The notes under the pieces are model-generated. The model worked only from the letters and a program-made list of their open reading frames with translations, was not told the origin of the DNA and searched no databases. Source: Chryseobacterium indologenes (lineage in GTDB: Bacteria > Bacteroidota > Bacteroidia > Flavobacteriales > Weeksellaceae). From it: 64,000 nt of DNA. The translations under genes were made by a program, and so were the position numbers. Where the stretch lies: contig DJTE01000011.1 in assembly GCA_002439165.1 (NCBI GenBank), positions 50,348-114,347 of the forward strand, read 5' to 3'. Of this stretch, positions 26,957 through 35,038 are shown one piece after another. Position 1 is the first letter of the stretch. Every line of letters starts with the position of its first letter.

Positions 26957-27385
26957 TTATAGCTCACTGACTTTTCCTCTGGCTGTGATTGTATAGGTTT
27001 TGATGTTTTCACCAGGTTTGTAATAGTGTATTTCCAGAGTGGAAAAAGTATCATAAGCTTTTTTTGTTCCGAGGTTTACATTTTGTTCTCCCATAATGGC
27101 CTTAAACCGGATACCTTTACTGCCTTTCTTTAATGTAACTTTAATATTTTTAACTACAAAATCAGAGGGGGCCTTTTCTAAAGCAGTAACATCAAACGTG
27201 CATACTGCTCCGGTATCATCAATATTTTTCTGAACACTGTATTTTTTTTCCACAGCATCGGAAAAACCTTCAGGCAGCTGAACATTCTGATGTATCAGAA
27301 CCTCATTGTCCGGTGTTCCGGAAGGTTGGCAGGCAGTACATATAAGACCTAATAACAGGACAGTAAAAAAGGAAATGGTTTTCAT
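26957..27385 (-). CDS. Putative lipoprotein, unknown function
   Basis: This 142-residue protein starts with a hydrophobic signal ending LICTAC, a slightly non-canonical lipobox (Cys at -3), then Gln-Pro-Ser. The mature part looks beta-rich with repeated charged/hydrophobic alternation and no motif I know. It follows the 27408-27902 gene by 22 bases and is likely co-transcribed with it. The pair may act together at the envelope, but nothing in the sequence says how. Confidence 0.6.
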   Translation of the reverse strand: MKTISFFTVLLLGLICTACQPSGTPDNEVLIHQNVQLPEGFSDAVEKKYSVQKNIDDTGAVCTFDVTALEKAPSDFVVKNIKVTLKKGSKGIRFKAIMGEQNVNLGTKKAYDTFSTLEIHYYKPGENIKTYTITARGKVSEL

Positions 27386-27407
27386 AATTTGTTTATTTGT
27401 TGGTTGT

Positions 27408-27902
27408 TCAGTCGTACCAGTAAAGAATTTTTATGGTGTAGCCGTCTTTTGCAAAAGCTTTCAACAGGGCTTTGCTAAGATATTCGTTGTTCCGGGTCTG
27501 CCTTATTCCTGTGAAGAACATATTTCCTGTGCTCTCATATCCCGGAATATCCCTGCTTTTTCCAATATAACGACGGGTAATCTTTACTGCATCCTGCCGG
27601 GTTTTGAATATCACATTAATATCCTTACCAACCCCTGTGATTTCAGACAGAAGGACTTCCTGCTTTTCTGTGTAATGAAAATTTCCTTTCATTTCGGTCT
27701 CCACAGACAAAATTCCATTATGGATACGATAAGGAGTAACGACGTTTAAGGTATCTTCAAAACGGCCGGAATTTGGCTGCAGCTTCATGTCTTTCTTCAG
27801 ATAAAGATTCAATGTTGACTCAATAAGGGATTCCTGGGCGTACAGGAAAGATCCGGCCAGAATAGACAGTATCAGAATATATCGGTGGAGAAGATATTTC
27901 AT
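27408..27902 (-). CDS. Secreted protein of unknown function
   Basis: This 164-residue protein has a signal peptide (MKYLLHRYILILSILAGSFLYAQ). The mature part contains 'TGVGKDINVIFKTRQDAV', 'NMFFTGIRQTRNNEYL' and ends 'GYTIKILYWYD'; I do not recognise a family. It is first gene of a two-gene unit with the lipoprotein at 26957-27385 and has an exact -7 box 16 bases upstream. No catalytic signature is visible. Confidence 0.65.
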   Translation of the reverse strand: MKYLLHRYILILSILAGSFLYAQESLIESTLNLYLKKDMKLQPNSGRFEDTLNVVTPYRIHNGILSVETEMKGNFHYTEKQEVLLSEITGVGKDINVIFKTRQDAVKITRRYIGKSRDIPGYESTGNMFFTGIRQTRNNEYLSKALLKAFAKDGYTIKILYWYD

Positions 27903-27918
27903 AGCTGACAGTTTACAG

Positions 27919-27926
27919 CAAAGCTA
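27919..27926 (-). promoter_or_regulatory. -7 box (TAnnTTTG) for the 27902 operon
   Basis: TAGCTTTG on the minus strand, 16 bases upstream of the ATG at 27902. Confidence 0.65.
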
Positions 27927-28040
27927 CACCATAAGACCGACTAAAAAAATACCCCAAAAGAGGGAGATTCTATTTGAGGTCCGGAGCCAGATAAATCGGA
28001 ACCTATCCGATTGATTATTTCAGCAGTATGGATATGAAAA

Positions 28041-28067
28041 GCCCCGGAAAGCAATAAGCTCCGGGGC
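28041..28067 (-). terminator. Terminator hairpin of tsf
   Basis: gccccgga (28041-28048) pairs perfectly with tccggggc (28060-28067); GC-rich stem 25 bases past the tsf stop, with A/T-rich sequence on the minus-strand exit side. Confidence 0.75.
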
Positions 28068-28092
28068 ATAATATTATTTTGAATCAGATAGA

Positions 28093-28920
28093 TTAAGCTA
28101 AGCTTACTCTTACGAATCCTGTTACTTTAAGGTCTCCGTTTACAGATTTTACATAATCAGCAACTGAGATACTTCCGTCTTTAATGAAATCCTGGTGTAC
28201 CAAAGTATTGTCTTTGTAGAATCTCTGCATTTTACCTTTTAAGATATTATCGATAATGTTCGCAGGCTTACCTTCTTCAGTAAGTTTGTGTCTTTCGATC
28301 TCTAATTCTCTGTCGATAGTTTCCTGAGATACCGCAGTTTCGTCCAAAGCGATTGGGTTCATGGCAGCAACCTGCATAGAAACAGCTTTAGCAGCTTCGT
28401 CAGCTCCGTCTACTTTAGCAGAAAGTGAAGTGATAGCAGCGATTTTGTTTCCAGCATGGATGTAAGCTCCCAGGTATGGTCCTTCGATTCTTTCGAAAGC
28501 TCCGATCTCGATTTTCTCACCGATTACACCGGTCTGCTCAACTAATTTCTCAGCAACAGTGATCCCGTGGAAATCCGTAGCTAAAAGCTCTTCTTTTGTA
28601 GCAGCGAAAATAGCCATTTCAGCTAGTTCGTAAGCAAGCTCGATGAATGCTTCGTTCTTGGCAACGAAGTCAGTTTCGCAGTTTAAAGAAATAACAGCAC
28701 CTAAAGTGTTGTCTTCGTTTACTCTTGCGATTACAGCACCTTCAGTAGACTCTCTGTCTGCTCTGTTGGCAGCAACTTTCTGTCCTTTTTTTCTAAGGAT
28801 ATCTACCGCTTTTTCGAAGTCTCCTTCAGCTTCAACTAGAGCTTTTTTGCAGTCCATCATACCTGCACCTGTCTGGTTTCTTAATTTCGCTACGTCTGCA
28901 GCAACTGGTGTATAAGACAT
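28093..28920 (-). CDS. tsf: Elongation factor Ts
   Basis: 275 residues. EF-Ts releases GDP from EF-Tu. The N-terminal UBA-like module has 'VAKLRNQTGAGMMDCKKAL' and 'KAVDILRKKGQKVAANRADRE'. The core has 'VISLNCETDFVAKNEAF', the EF-Tu-contacting signature, and the dimerisation half follows. Length fits the Bacteroidetes form. It is separated from rpsB, which is on the other strand 20 kb away. It has its own promoter and terminator. Confidence 0.97.
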   Translation of the reverse strand: MSYTPVAADVAKLRNQTGAGMMDCKKALVEAEGDFEKAVDILRKKGQKVAANRADRESTEGAVIARVNEDNTLGAVISLNCETDFVAKNEAFIELAYELAEMAIFAATKEELLATDFHGITVAEKLVEQTGVIGEKIEIGAFERIEGPYLGAYIHAGNKIAAITSLSAKVDGADEAAKAVSMQVAAMNPIALDETAVSQETIDRELEIERHKLTEEGKPANIIDNILKGKMQRFYKDNTLVHQDFIKDGSISVADYVKSVNGDLKVTGFVRVSLA

Positions 28921-28981
28921 AATATCTATTATTTTTTTATTTAAGATTAGTATTAATTTTTAGCTTAATTTTAAAGCAGTG

Positions 28982-28989
28982 CAAAGATA
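28982..28989 (-). promoter_or_regulatory. -7 box (TAnnTTTG) for tsf
   Basis: TATCTTTG followed by C on the minus strand, 61 bases upstream of the tsf ATG; exact extended consensus. Confidence 0.7.
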
Positions 28990-29064
28990 ATAATTTTAAT
29001 GATAAACTAAAAAATGACTTTTCACGTTATTGATATATTTAATACTATTTTAAAGACTTGATTA

Positions 29065-29775
29065 ATGAAAAAAAACTTTCTACTCATATTTCTATGCATT
29101 TTTGCATTAGGTTTTTCTCAAAAAAAGAAAAAAACGAAAACCAAAACAGTTGTAGAAAAAGAAACGGTGATCATCTATACGGAGCAGGAGGCTGAAACCT
29201 CAAAAGAGCCGAGAGTAATTGCCGGTTTCCTGAAACAGAATCCCGGACATGCCAGAACAGACTTTTTTAAAAGAAAACTGGTAGAGATCATTCTGGCAGA
29301 TCATTCATCTTCAGAAACACAACCTGGCATCAGGCCTGTTGGAAGGCCGGCGGATATTGCTAAAAATACGGATACAAAGAACGGAAAGACACTGGCTTCC
29401 AATACTTCTTCTCCTGCAAAACCTGAAAGAACCGTAAACTATGCTTCTGCAGGATCATTGAAAAGCACAGGTTCCAGTAAATCCGAACCTAGTGATGAAG
29501 CTAAAAGGACAGCAGCCATGCTTACCCATATATTTAATAATGACGCAGGAAAAAGTGAAGCTTATGTGAACATCAGAAATAAATCCGGCTGTCCGCTGGT
29601 ATTGAAAATCAATGGTAAAAAATCGTACAGCCTGAGTGTTGCGGCCAAAAGCCAGAATTTTATCCTGATCGATAAGGGAGAATATGTATTGAGTACTGCC
29701 ATTTGTGATGCCAGTTACAGTTCTTCAAAAAAGATTACCCAGGATATTGAACTGGTTTTGAATGTAGCAGAATAG
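29065..29775 (+). CDS. Secreted protein with DUF6759-like domain
   Basis: This 236-residue protein has a signal peptide (MKKNFLLIFLCIFALGFSQ) followed at once by a basic KKKKTKTKT stretch. A helical block ('EPRVIAGFLKQNPGHARTDF') corresponds loosely to the HPDDPKR block of the other members. A Ser/Lys-rich linker follows, then the C-terminal domain (about 165-236) with NKSGCP and AICDASY cysteines in the same places as the three genes at 9-12 kb. It is the most diverged and the only plus-strand copy, 17 kb from the others. Function unknown. It converges with accA over a very strong shared terminator. Confidence 0.75.
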   Translation: MKKNFLLIFLCIFALGFSQKKKKTKTKTVVEKETVIIYTEQEAETSKEPRVIAGFLKQNPGHARTDFFKRKLVEIILADHSSSETQPGIRPVGRPADIAKNTDTKNGKTLASNTSSPAKPERTVNYASAGSLKSTGSSKSEPSDEAKRTAAMLTHIFNNDAGKSEAYVNIRNKSGCPLVLKINGKKSYSLSVAAKSQNFILIDKGEYVLSTAICDASYSSSKKITQDIELVLNVAE

Positions 29776-29806
29776 AAATAAATTTAATAAGAAGGAAACT
29801 AAAGTA

Positions 29807-29847
29807 AAACCGGCTGAGAAATTTTTCTCAGCCGGTTTGTTTTTTTA
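29807..29847. terminator. Very strong bidirectional terminator between DUF6759-like gene and accA
   Basis: A 15-bp perfect stem (29807-29821 with 29824-29838) around a two-base loop, followed by a T-run. The left flank gives an A-run, so it can serve both convergent genes. Confidence 0.92.
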
Positions 29848-30801
29848 TCCTTTAAACTGTCCCATTGCAATGAATTTCTCCTGTCTCTGGGTTTCAAGCT
29901 CCTGTCCTGTGAATTTGGAAAAAGCTTTGATATTCTGTAAAATAGAATTTTTTAGATTTAAATAAGCGGTTTCCGGATCATAATGAGCACCTCCAAGGGG
30001 CTCTTCAATGATTCCGTCGATAAATTTCTCTCTTAAAGCATCTGCCGGAGTAAGGTTCAGGGCATTTGCCGCATCTTCCTTATGATCCCAGTTTCTCCAC
30101 AAAATAGAGGAGCAGCTTTCCGGAGCAATTACGGTATACCACGTGTTTTCCAACATATATACTTTATTTCCAACACCAATTCCTAATGCACCGCCACTGG
30201 CTCCTTCTCCAATAATATAAGTGAAGATAGGGGTTTTAAGCTGTACCATTTCGAAAATATTTCGGGCAATAGCTTCTCCCTGACCTCTTTCTTCTGCTTC
30301 CAGTCCCGGGTAAGCTCCCGGAGTATCCACTAAAGTGATTACAGGGATGTTGAATTTTTCAGCAAGTTTCATCAGGCGTAATGCTTTTCTGTATCCTTCA
30401 GGATTGGGCATCCCGAATCTTCTGTGCTGTCTTTCTTTGGTTGTTCTTCCTTTCTGGGTTCCTATGATCATTACTTTCTGACCGTCAAGAGTAGCTAAAC
30501 CGCCAACCATTGCAGGGTCATCAGCGAAATTTCTGTCTCCGTGAAGTTCTAGGAAGCTGCCTTTATCTGTCATTCCCTTGATATAGTCCAGTGCGTATGG
30601 ACGATCCGGATGACGGGACAGCTGTACTCTTTGCCATGGAGTGAGGGTACTGTAGATTTCTTTTTTCTTTTCTAAAATCTTATCCTCAATCTGGCTGCAT
30701 GCTAATTTTACATCAACACCACTTTCTTCTCCTACTAAAGAACAAGTCTGAAGTTGATCCATTAGTTCTTTGATAGGAAGTTCGAAACTTAAATATTCCA
30801 T
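29845..30801 (-). CDS. accA: Acetyl-CoA carboxylase carboxyltransferase subunit alpha
   Basis: 318 residues. With AccD it transfers CO2 from carboxybiotin to acetyl-CoA to make malonyl-CoA for fatty acid synthesis. Landmarks are 'QLSRHPDRPYALDYI', 'GDRNFADDPAMVGGLA', 'IGTQKGRTTKERQHRRFG' and 'DTPGAYPGLEAEERGQGEA' in parts, plus the oxyanion region 'GEGASGGALGIGVGNKVYML'. Length is standard. It follows gltX on the same strand but has its own -7 box in the 48-base gap. accB and accC are 15 kb away on the same strand. Confidence 0.96.
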   Translation of the reverse strand: MEYLSFELPIKELMDQLQTCSLVGEESGVDVKLACSQIEDKILEKKKEIYSTLTPWQRVQLSRHPDRPYALDYIKGMTDKGSFLELHGDRNFADDPAMVGGLATLDGQKVMIIGTQKGRTTKERQHRRFGMPNPEGYRKALRLMKLAEKFNIPVITLVDTPGAYPGLEAEERGQGEAIARNIFEMVQLKTPIFTYIIGEGASGGALGIGVGNKVYMLENTWYTVIAPESCSSILWRNWDHKEDAANALNLTPADALREKFIDGIIEEPLGGAHYDPETAYLNLKNSILQNIKAFSKFTGQELETQRQEKFIAMGQFKG

Positions 30802-30824
30802 TTCTTGAAGTAAATTAAATCTTT

Positions 30825-30832
30825 CAAATTTA
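30825..30832 (-). promoter_or_regulatory. -7 box (TAnnTTTG) for accA
   Basis: TAAATTTG on the minus strand, 23 bases upstream of the accA ATG, lying between gltX and accA. Confidence 0.65.
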
Positions 30833-30849
30833 TGAAAAATTATGAGAAC

Positions 30850-32361
30850 CTATTTAAAATTATTGATAGCATTGTTTATTCTGGCGATACTTTCCTCTTT
30901 TCCAAGCGTTTCCAGAATGTCCGGAACATCCGGTCCCTTCAGTTCTCCCACTAAAGAAAGACGTAATGGCATCATCACTTTCCCCATTCCCAGGCCTTTA
31001 CCTTCTGCAAAATCGTGAACAGTCTGTTTTAAAGTTTCCGCATTGAAGGTTTCCGTTCCGTTCAGTGTTTCAGCAAGATCTCCTAAAATAGCAGACGTTT
31101 CTTCATTCCACGTTTTTTTGGCTGCTTTTTCATCATAAGATACCGGAGCTTTAAAGAAAAACTTCCCGTTTTCGTAAATATCTTTAGGGAAAGTAGCTCT
31201 CTCTTTCATAAGGCCAATAACTTTCAGTAATTTCTCATCTGAAACACCGGACAGGTCAAGGTCTGTATTTTTTAAGATCTGAAGAAGCTCTTCATCAGAT
31301 TTCATCTGCATATACTGGTGGTTGAACCATTCCGATTTTTCTTTACTGAATCTTGCCCCGGCTTTATGTACTTTATGAAGATCAAATTCTCTGCACATTT
31401 CATCCAGCGTAAGGATTTCCTTATCATCAGCAGGAGACCATCCCAGAAGGGCCACCATGTTGATGAAGGCATCCGGAAGATATCCGTTTTCCCTGTATCC
31501 TTTGGACACAATGCCTGTTGCAGGATCTTTAAAATCCAGCGGGAATACCGGAAACCCGAATTTGTCACCGTCTCTCTTGCTTAATTTTCCTTTTCCTTCC
31601 GGCTTCAGGATCAAAGAAAGGTGAGCAAACTGAGGTGCTTCCCAGTTCATTGCTTCATACAGCAGCGTGTGCAGACCAAGAGAAGGAAGCCATTCTTCAC
31701 CACGGATGACGTGGGAAATTTCCATTTCATGATCATCTATGATGTTGGCAAAATGATAGGTAGGCATCCCGTCATTCTTTACCAGAACCTTATCGTCAAG
31801 GGTATTGGTATTTACAGAGAATTTTCCTCTGATGATATCTTCAAGATTAAGAATACGGTCTACGGGCATTTTGAAACGTACCACATACGGTGTTTTTTCA
31901 GCCAGCAATTTCTGAACTTCTTCTTCGGAAAGCGCAAGGCTGTTTCTCAGCCTGTTTCTTGTTTTATTGTCATAGGAGAAGACCTCGCCTTTTGCTTCAT
32001 ACTCTGCACGGATGGCATCCAGCTCCTCCGGAGTATCGAAGGCCAGATAAGCGTAATCCGTTTTCAGGATCTGTTCAGTATAACGGTCATAGATATCTCT
32101 TCTTTCAGATTGTCTGTAAGGGGCAAATTTTCCTCCTTTTTTAGGACTTTCATCAGGGATGATTCCGCACCATTCCAAAGCTTCTTCAATATATTCTTCA
32201 GCTCCTTCTACATATCTTGCCGTATCTGTATCTTCAATTCTCAATACAAATTCTCCGCCCTGGTTTTTGGCAAAAAGATAATCATATAATGCGGTTCTTA
32301 CGCCTCCTAAATGCAAAGGTCCTGTTGGACTTGGAGCAAAACGTACTCTTACTTTCTCCAT
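30850..32361 (-). CDS. gltX: Glutamyl-tRNA synthetase
   Basis: 503 residues. This class I aminoacyl-tRNA synthetase charges tRNA-Glu. The HIGH-type motif appears at the start ('RFAPSPTGPLHLGGVRTAL'), and the KMSKS-type motif as 'KGKLSKRDG'. The 'HVIRGEEWLPSLGLH' block and the C-terminal anticodon-binding helical part are complete. It has an exact -7 box 19 bases upstream. No sign of a split or extra domain. Confidence 0.97.
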   Translation of the reverse strand: MEKVRVRFAPSPTGPLHLGGVRTALYDYLFAKNQGGEFVLRIEDTDTARYVEGAEEYIEEALEWCGIIPDESPKKGGKFAPYRQSERRDIYDRYTEQILKTDYAYLAFDTPEELDAIRAEYEAKGEVFSYDNKTRNRLRNSLALSEEEVQKLLAEKTPYVVRFKMPVDRILNLEDIIRGKFSVNTNTLDDKVLVKNDGMPTYHFANIIDDHEMEISHVIRGEEWLPSLGLHTLLYEAMNWEAPQFAHLSLILKPEGKGKLSKRDGDKFGFPVFPLDFKDPATGIVSKGYRENGYLPDAFINMVALLGWSPADDKEILTLDEMCREFDLHKVHKAGARFSKEKSEWFNHQYMQMKSDEELLQILKNTDLDLSGVSDEKLLKVIGLMKERATFPKDIYENGKFFFKAPVSYDEKAAKKTWNEETSAILGDLAETLNGTETFNAETLKQTVHDFAEGKGLGMGKVMMPLRLSLVGELKGPDVPDILETLGKEESIARINNAINNFK

Positions 32362-32380
32362 TTCAATTAAAATTTTGGTG

Positions 32381-32388
32381 CAAATTTA
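32381..32388 (-). promoter_or_regulatory. -7 box (TAnnTTTG) for gltX
   Basis: TAAATTTG followed by C on the minus strand, 19 bases upstream of the gltX ATG. Confidence 0.7.
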
Positions 32389-32454
32389 CTTAAAATTATG
32401 CGTTTTTAAAGATGAATTATAAATTGATTCCCGGCTTTTTACGACTTGCAGGTA

Positions 32455-32492
32455 TAAAAAAGATGAAGCTGTTTTCTAGCTTCATCTTATTT
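32455..32492 (-). terminator. Terminator after the 32487-33395 glycosyltransferase
   Basis: aagatgaagct / agcttcatctt 11-bp stem with a 7-base loop. A-run on the left gives T's on the minus strand, and the plus strand also has a T-run. It marks the end of the glycan cluster. Confidence 0.85.
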
Positions 32493-33395
32493 TTTTAGCA
32501 TCAGCAGCTTAAAGAAAAGAACCGGATTTTTGTATTTGATCCTGTATTTTTCTTTCTTCCATTCCAGCTGAAGTTTTTCTTTTTCGGCTTCTGAACGGGG
32601 ATCAGACAATAAAACTTCATATTTGAAATGAAGGAGCTGCAGACGGTATTTCTGGTAAAGCTGTTTATCTGCTTTAATATAATCAAGATACTTTCCTGTC
32701 ACTTTTTTATAAGAATCTTCCATCAGCTTCCAGTTTCTTGATAAACTGGTTGGGAGCATTCTGTAATAGAATAACTTTTTATCGATAAAGCCCACCCTGT
32801 ATCCTTTTGAGGTAAGGCGGAGGTTCATGTCCCAGTCTTCAGTATTGATGTTTTCGTCGAACGGATATTGTACCAGAAGCTCTCTTTTTACAAAAGTTCC
32901 GACGTTGGCGGTCCTGTTTTCAGCAACATTTTCGTGGAAAAAATTCGTCATGCTGTCTATTACTCTTTTCTTTTCTTTAGGAGTATAGACTTCTGTTATT
33001 TTATCCTCAGCCTGGTAATATCTATACCCATCTGAAAGGATAAAGTCAACAGGATTTTTTTCGATGAAAGCCACCTTCTCCGCCATGCTGTCCTCCGTAT
33101 ACCAGTCGTCTCCGGAAAGAAGGGAAACATATTCTCCTGAAGCCTGTGCAACTGCTGTGTTGATATTTTTAGCAACTCCAAAGCTTTCAGTATTCCTGAT
33201 CAGCTTATAATGTTGCGTAAACTGTGAAAGTATCCGTTCTGCATTTTCAAATGTTTTGTCTGTGGATGCATTATCCAGAAGAATGATCTCATAGTTGGGA
33301 TAAGTCTGTGAAATAGCAGACATACAGGCCTGCTCAATAAACTTTTCATGGTTCATTGTGATGATAACAAGACTTACAGGAGGTAGGGTATTCAT
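32487..33395 (-). CDS. Glycosyltransferase family 2
   Basis: 302 residues. The GT-A fold starts directly at residue 7 ('VSLVIITMNHEKFIEQA'), with the nucleotide-binding 'ILLDNASTDKT' and the DxD-like 'SGDDWYTED'. It has no signal peptide; it acts in the cytoplasm or at the inner membrane face using a nucleotide-sugar donor. Donor and acceptor cannot be told. It is the last gene of the minus-strand glycan cluster, 33 bases after the GT-C-like membrane protein. Confidence 0.88.
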   Translation of the reverse strand: MNTLPPVSLVIITMNHEKFIEQACMSAISQTYPNYEIILLDNASTDKTFENAERILSQFTQHYKLIRNTESFGVAKNINTAVAQASGEYVSLLSGDDWYTEDSMAEKVAFIEKNPVDFILSDGYRYYQAEDKITEVYTPKEKKRVIDSMTNFFHENVAENRTANVGTFVKRELLVQYPFDENINTEDWDMNLRLTSKGYRVGFIDKKLFYYRMLPTSLSRNWKLMEDSYKKVTGKYLDYIKADKQLYQKYRLQLLHFKYEVLLSDPRSEAEKEKLQLEWKKEKYRIKYKNPVLFFKLLMLKK

Positions 33396-33428
33396 AACGG
33401 GTATGAAAAATTTTTATTTGGATTAAAA

Positions 33429-34850
33429 TTAAGGACGTATCCTGTATATAAAATAATGATATTCATCCGTGGACTTTCTTACTAAAGCAGGTTGCCTGGT
33501 TTGAAGTGAAAAGTATTTGTATATTTTTTCTTCAAAGTCAAGTCTTGGTATAAATTTATGGTAATCTTTTGAAATAAGAATGATATAATCAGGATCTGTT
33601 TGTTTCAGATAAGATAGATAGGCATTCCAGTCTTTATTTTTTTTAGTTAATAGCAGGGTGGCATTATTCAGTCCCCAGGTATCATATAAATAACAGCCTG
33701 AAAAATAAGCTATTGCTCCGGCGTCTGAATTAAGTACCCTGAATTTTATATCTTCCTCTAACGATTTTTTCTTCAGATATTTACCAATATACATAGGTCC
33801 TTTCTTTATAGCTTCTAAATAGGGGCCTACATAAAAAGCCCTATGCATATCCAGATACTTGTAATAATTAAAGATACCTAAAATACATAGTACAAACAAC
33901 GCAATATTTATTTTTTTATTTCTTAAAATATGGATGTCTTCATATCCTAAAAAATAAATATAGTATACAAATAGCGGGTATCTGTAACGGTCAAAGAAAT
34001 TCATTATTTCATGTATGAAAAAAGAATAATAGATGATGAAGAAAAATAAAGGTGCATAGAATATCAATCTGGTTTTATAGTTTTTAAGAGCAAATACAAG
34101 AATTGGTGAAAAGATAAGGGTGACAGAAATGAAATTCATTACTTTTTCAAATGAAAAGTCCCGGATATTTTTCAACAGAAACGGAAGCGGGATCAATACA
34201 TCATAATAATAAGCCGTATACATGAAGTAAATCGATATGGAAGCCAGTAAACATAAAGCTCTTTTAAAAAATACTTTACTGAAAAGTTTAGTATCGATTA
34301 CAAAGAAAAATGTAAATATAACAGCTTCTGGTCTGATGAACGGCAGGATAAAAGCCAGTAAACAGCCTATATTCTGATCCCTGTATTTAAGAAAAAGGAA
34401 TAGAGTTGTTGCAAAGAAAACAGTTTCCAAGCCATGAGAAACCTGAAAAGCTGACCAGACACTGAATAAAACAGAAAATAGAAATATTAATCCCTTACGG
34501 AGAATAGATTGATGCGTCCTGAAACTTTGAAGCAAGAATGAAAATACAATGACGATAAGTATAAAGCTAATTCCTTTATTGATGTAAATGGGATTGGTAA
34601 TAGATTCAAAATTAAAAGACAGGCTTTGAATAAGCATCCATAAAATACTGGTCTGTCCATTCCCCTGAATTGTATCCGCCGGATTGTACCAAGGCTTTCC
34701 TTCCTGAAAGAAATGTTTAGAATAGGTGAGAGTAATGTATGAATCATCAAGAAAAGTATCCCTTAAATTATATATGAAATAAAATAATATAGATAAAACC
34801 AGAACTGAAAGTAAGGTTAATAGAATATTATTCTTTGTATTTTTTACCAT
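33429..34850 (-). CDS. Multi-pass membrane protein, likely GT-C glycosyltransferase
   Basis: 473 residues with about ten hydrophobic segments. The first periplasmic loop has D35-D36-S-Y-I-T, then N56-P57 and a G63-N-G-Q-T-S-I-L-W71 stretch. This matches the pattern 'DDxYIT...NP...G.TS.LW' of GT-C enzymes (AftB/LA3751-like), which use polyprenyl-phosphate sugars on the outer face of the inner membrane. The acidic pair in that loop is the usual catalytic site of GT-C folds. The C-terminal 120 residues are more soluble. Base composition is lower in GC than its neighbours. It probably adds a sugar to a surface glycan; donor is unknown. Confidence 0.65.
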   Translation of the reverse strand: MVKNTKNNILLTLLSVLVLSILFYFIYNLRDTFLDDSYITLTYSKHFFQEGKPWYNPADTIQGNGQTSILWMLIQSLSFNFESITNPIYINKGISFILIVIVFSFLLQSFRTHQSILRKGLIFLFSVLFSVWSAFQVSHGLETVFFATTLFLFLKYRDQNIGCLLAFILPFIRPEAVIFTFFFVIDTKLFSKVFFKRALCLLASISIYFMYTAYYYDVLIPLPFLLKNIRDFSFEKVMNFISVTLIFSPILVFALKNYKTRLIFYAPLFFFIIYYSFFIHEIMNFFDRYRYPLFVYYIYFLGYEDIHILRNKKINIALFVLCILGIFNYYKYLDMHRAFYVGPYLEAIKKGPMYIGKYLKKKSLEEDIKFRVLNSDAGAIAYFSGCYLYDTWGLNNATLLLTKKNKDWNAYLSYLKQTDPDYIILISKDYHKFIPRLDFEEKIYKYFSLQTRQPALVRKSTDEYHYFIYRIRP

Positions 34851-35038
34851 AATAATGTTTCTGGCTCATTACAGCAGAATGTATTTTTCATGATGTATTA
34901 AAACCGATATACCACTTTTAAACCTCTAAAAGAATATTCAGTATGTTTCTATTGATTTTGTATCCTCTGATCTGTGTAAAGTTTCTCACTTTTAGTGAAA
35001 AACATATGCAAACCTTATGATTGTTTTAATAAAGATTT

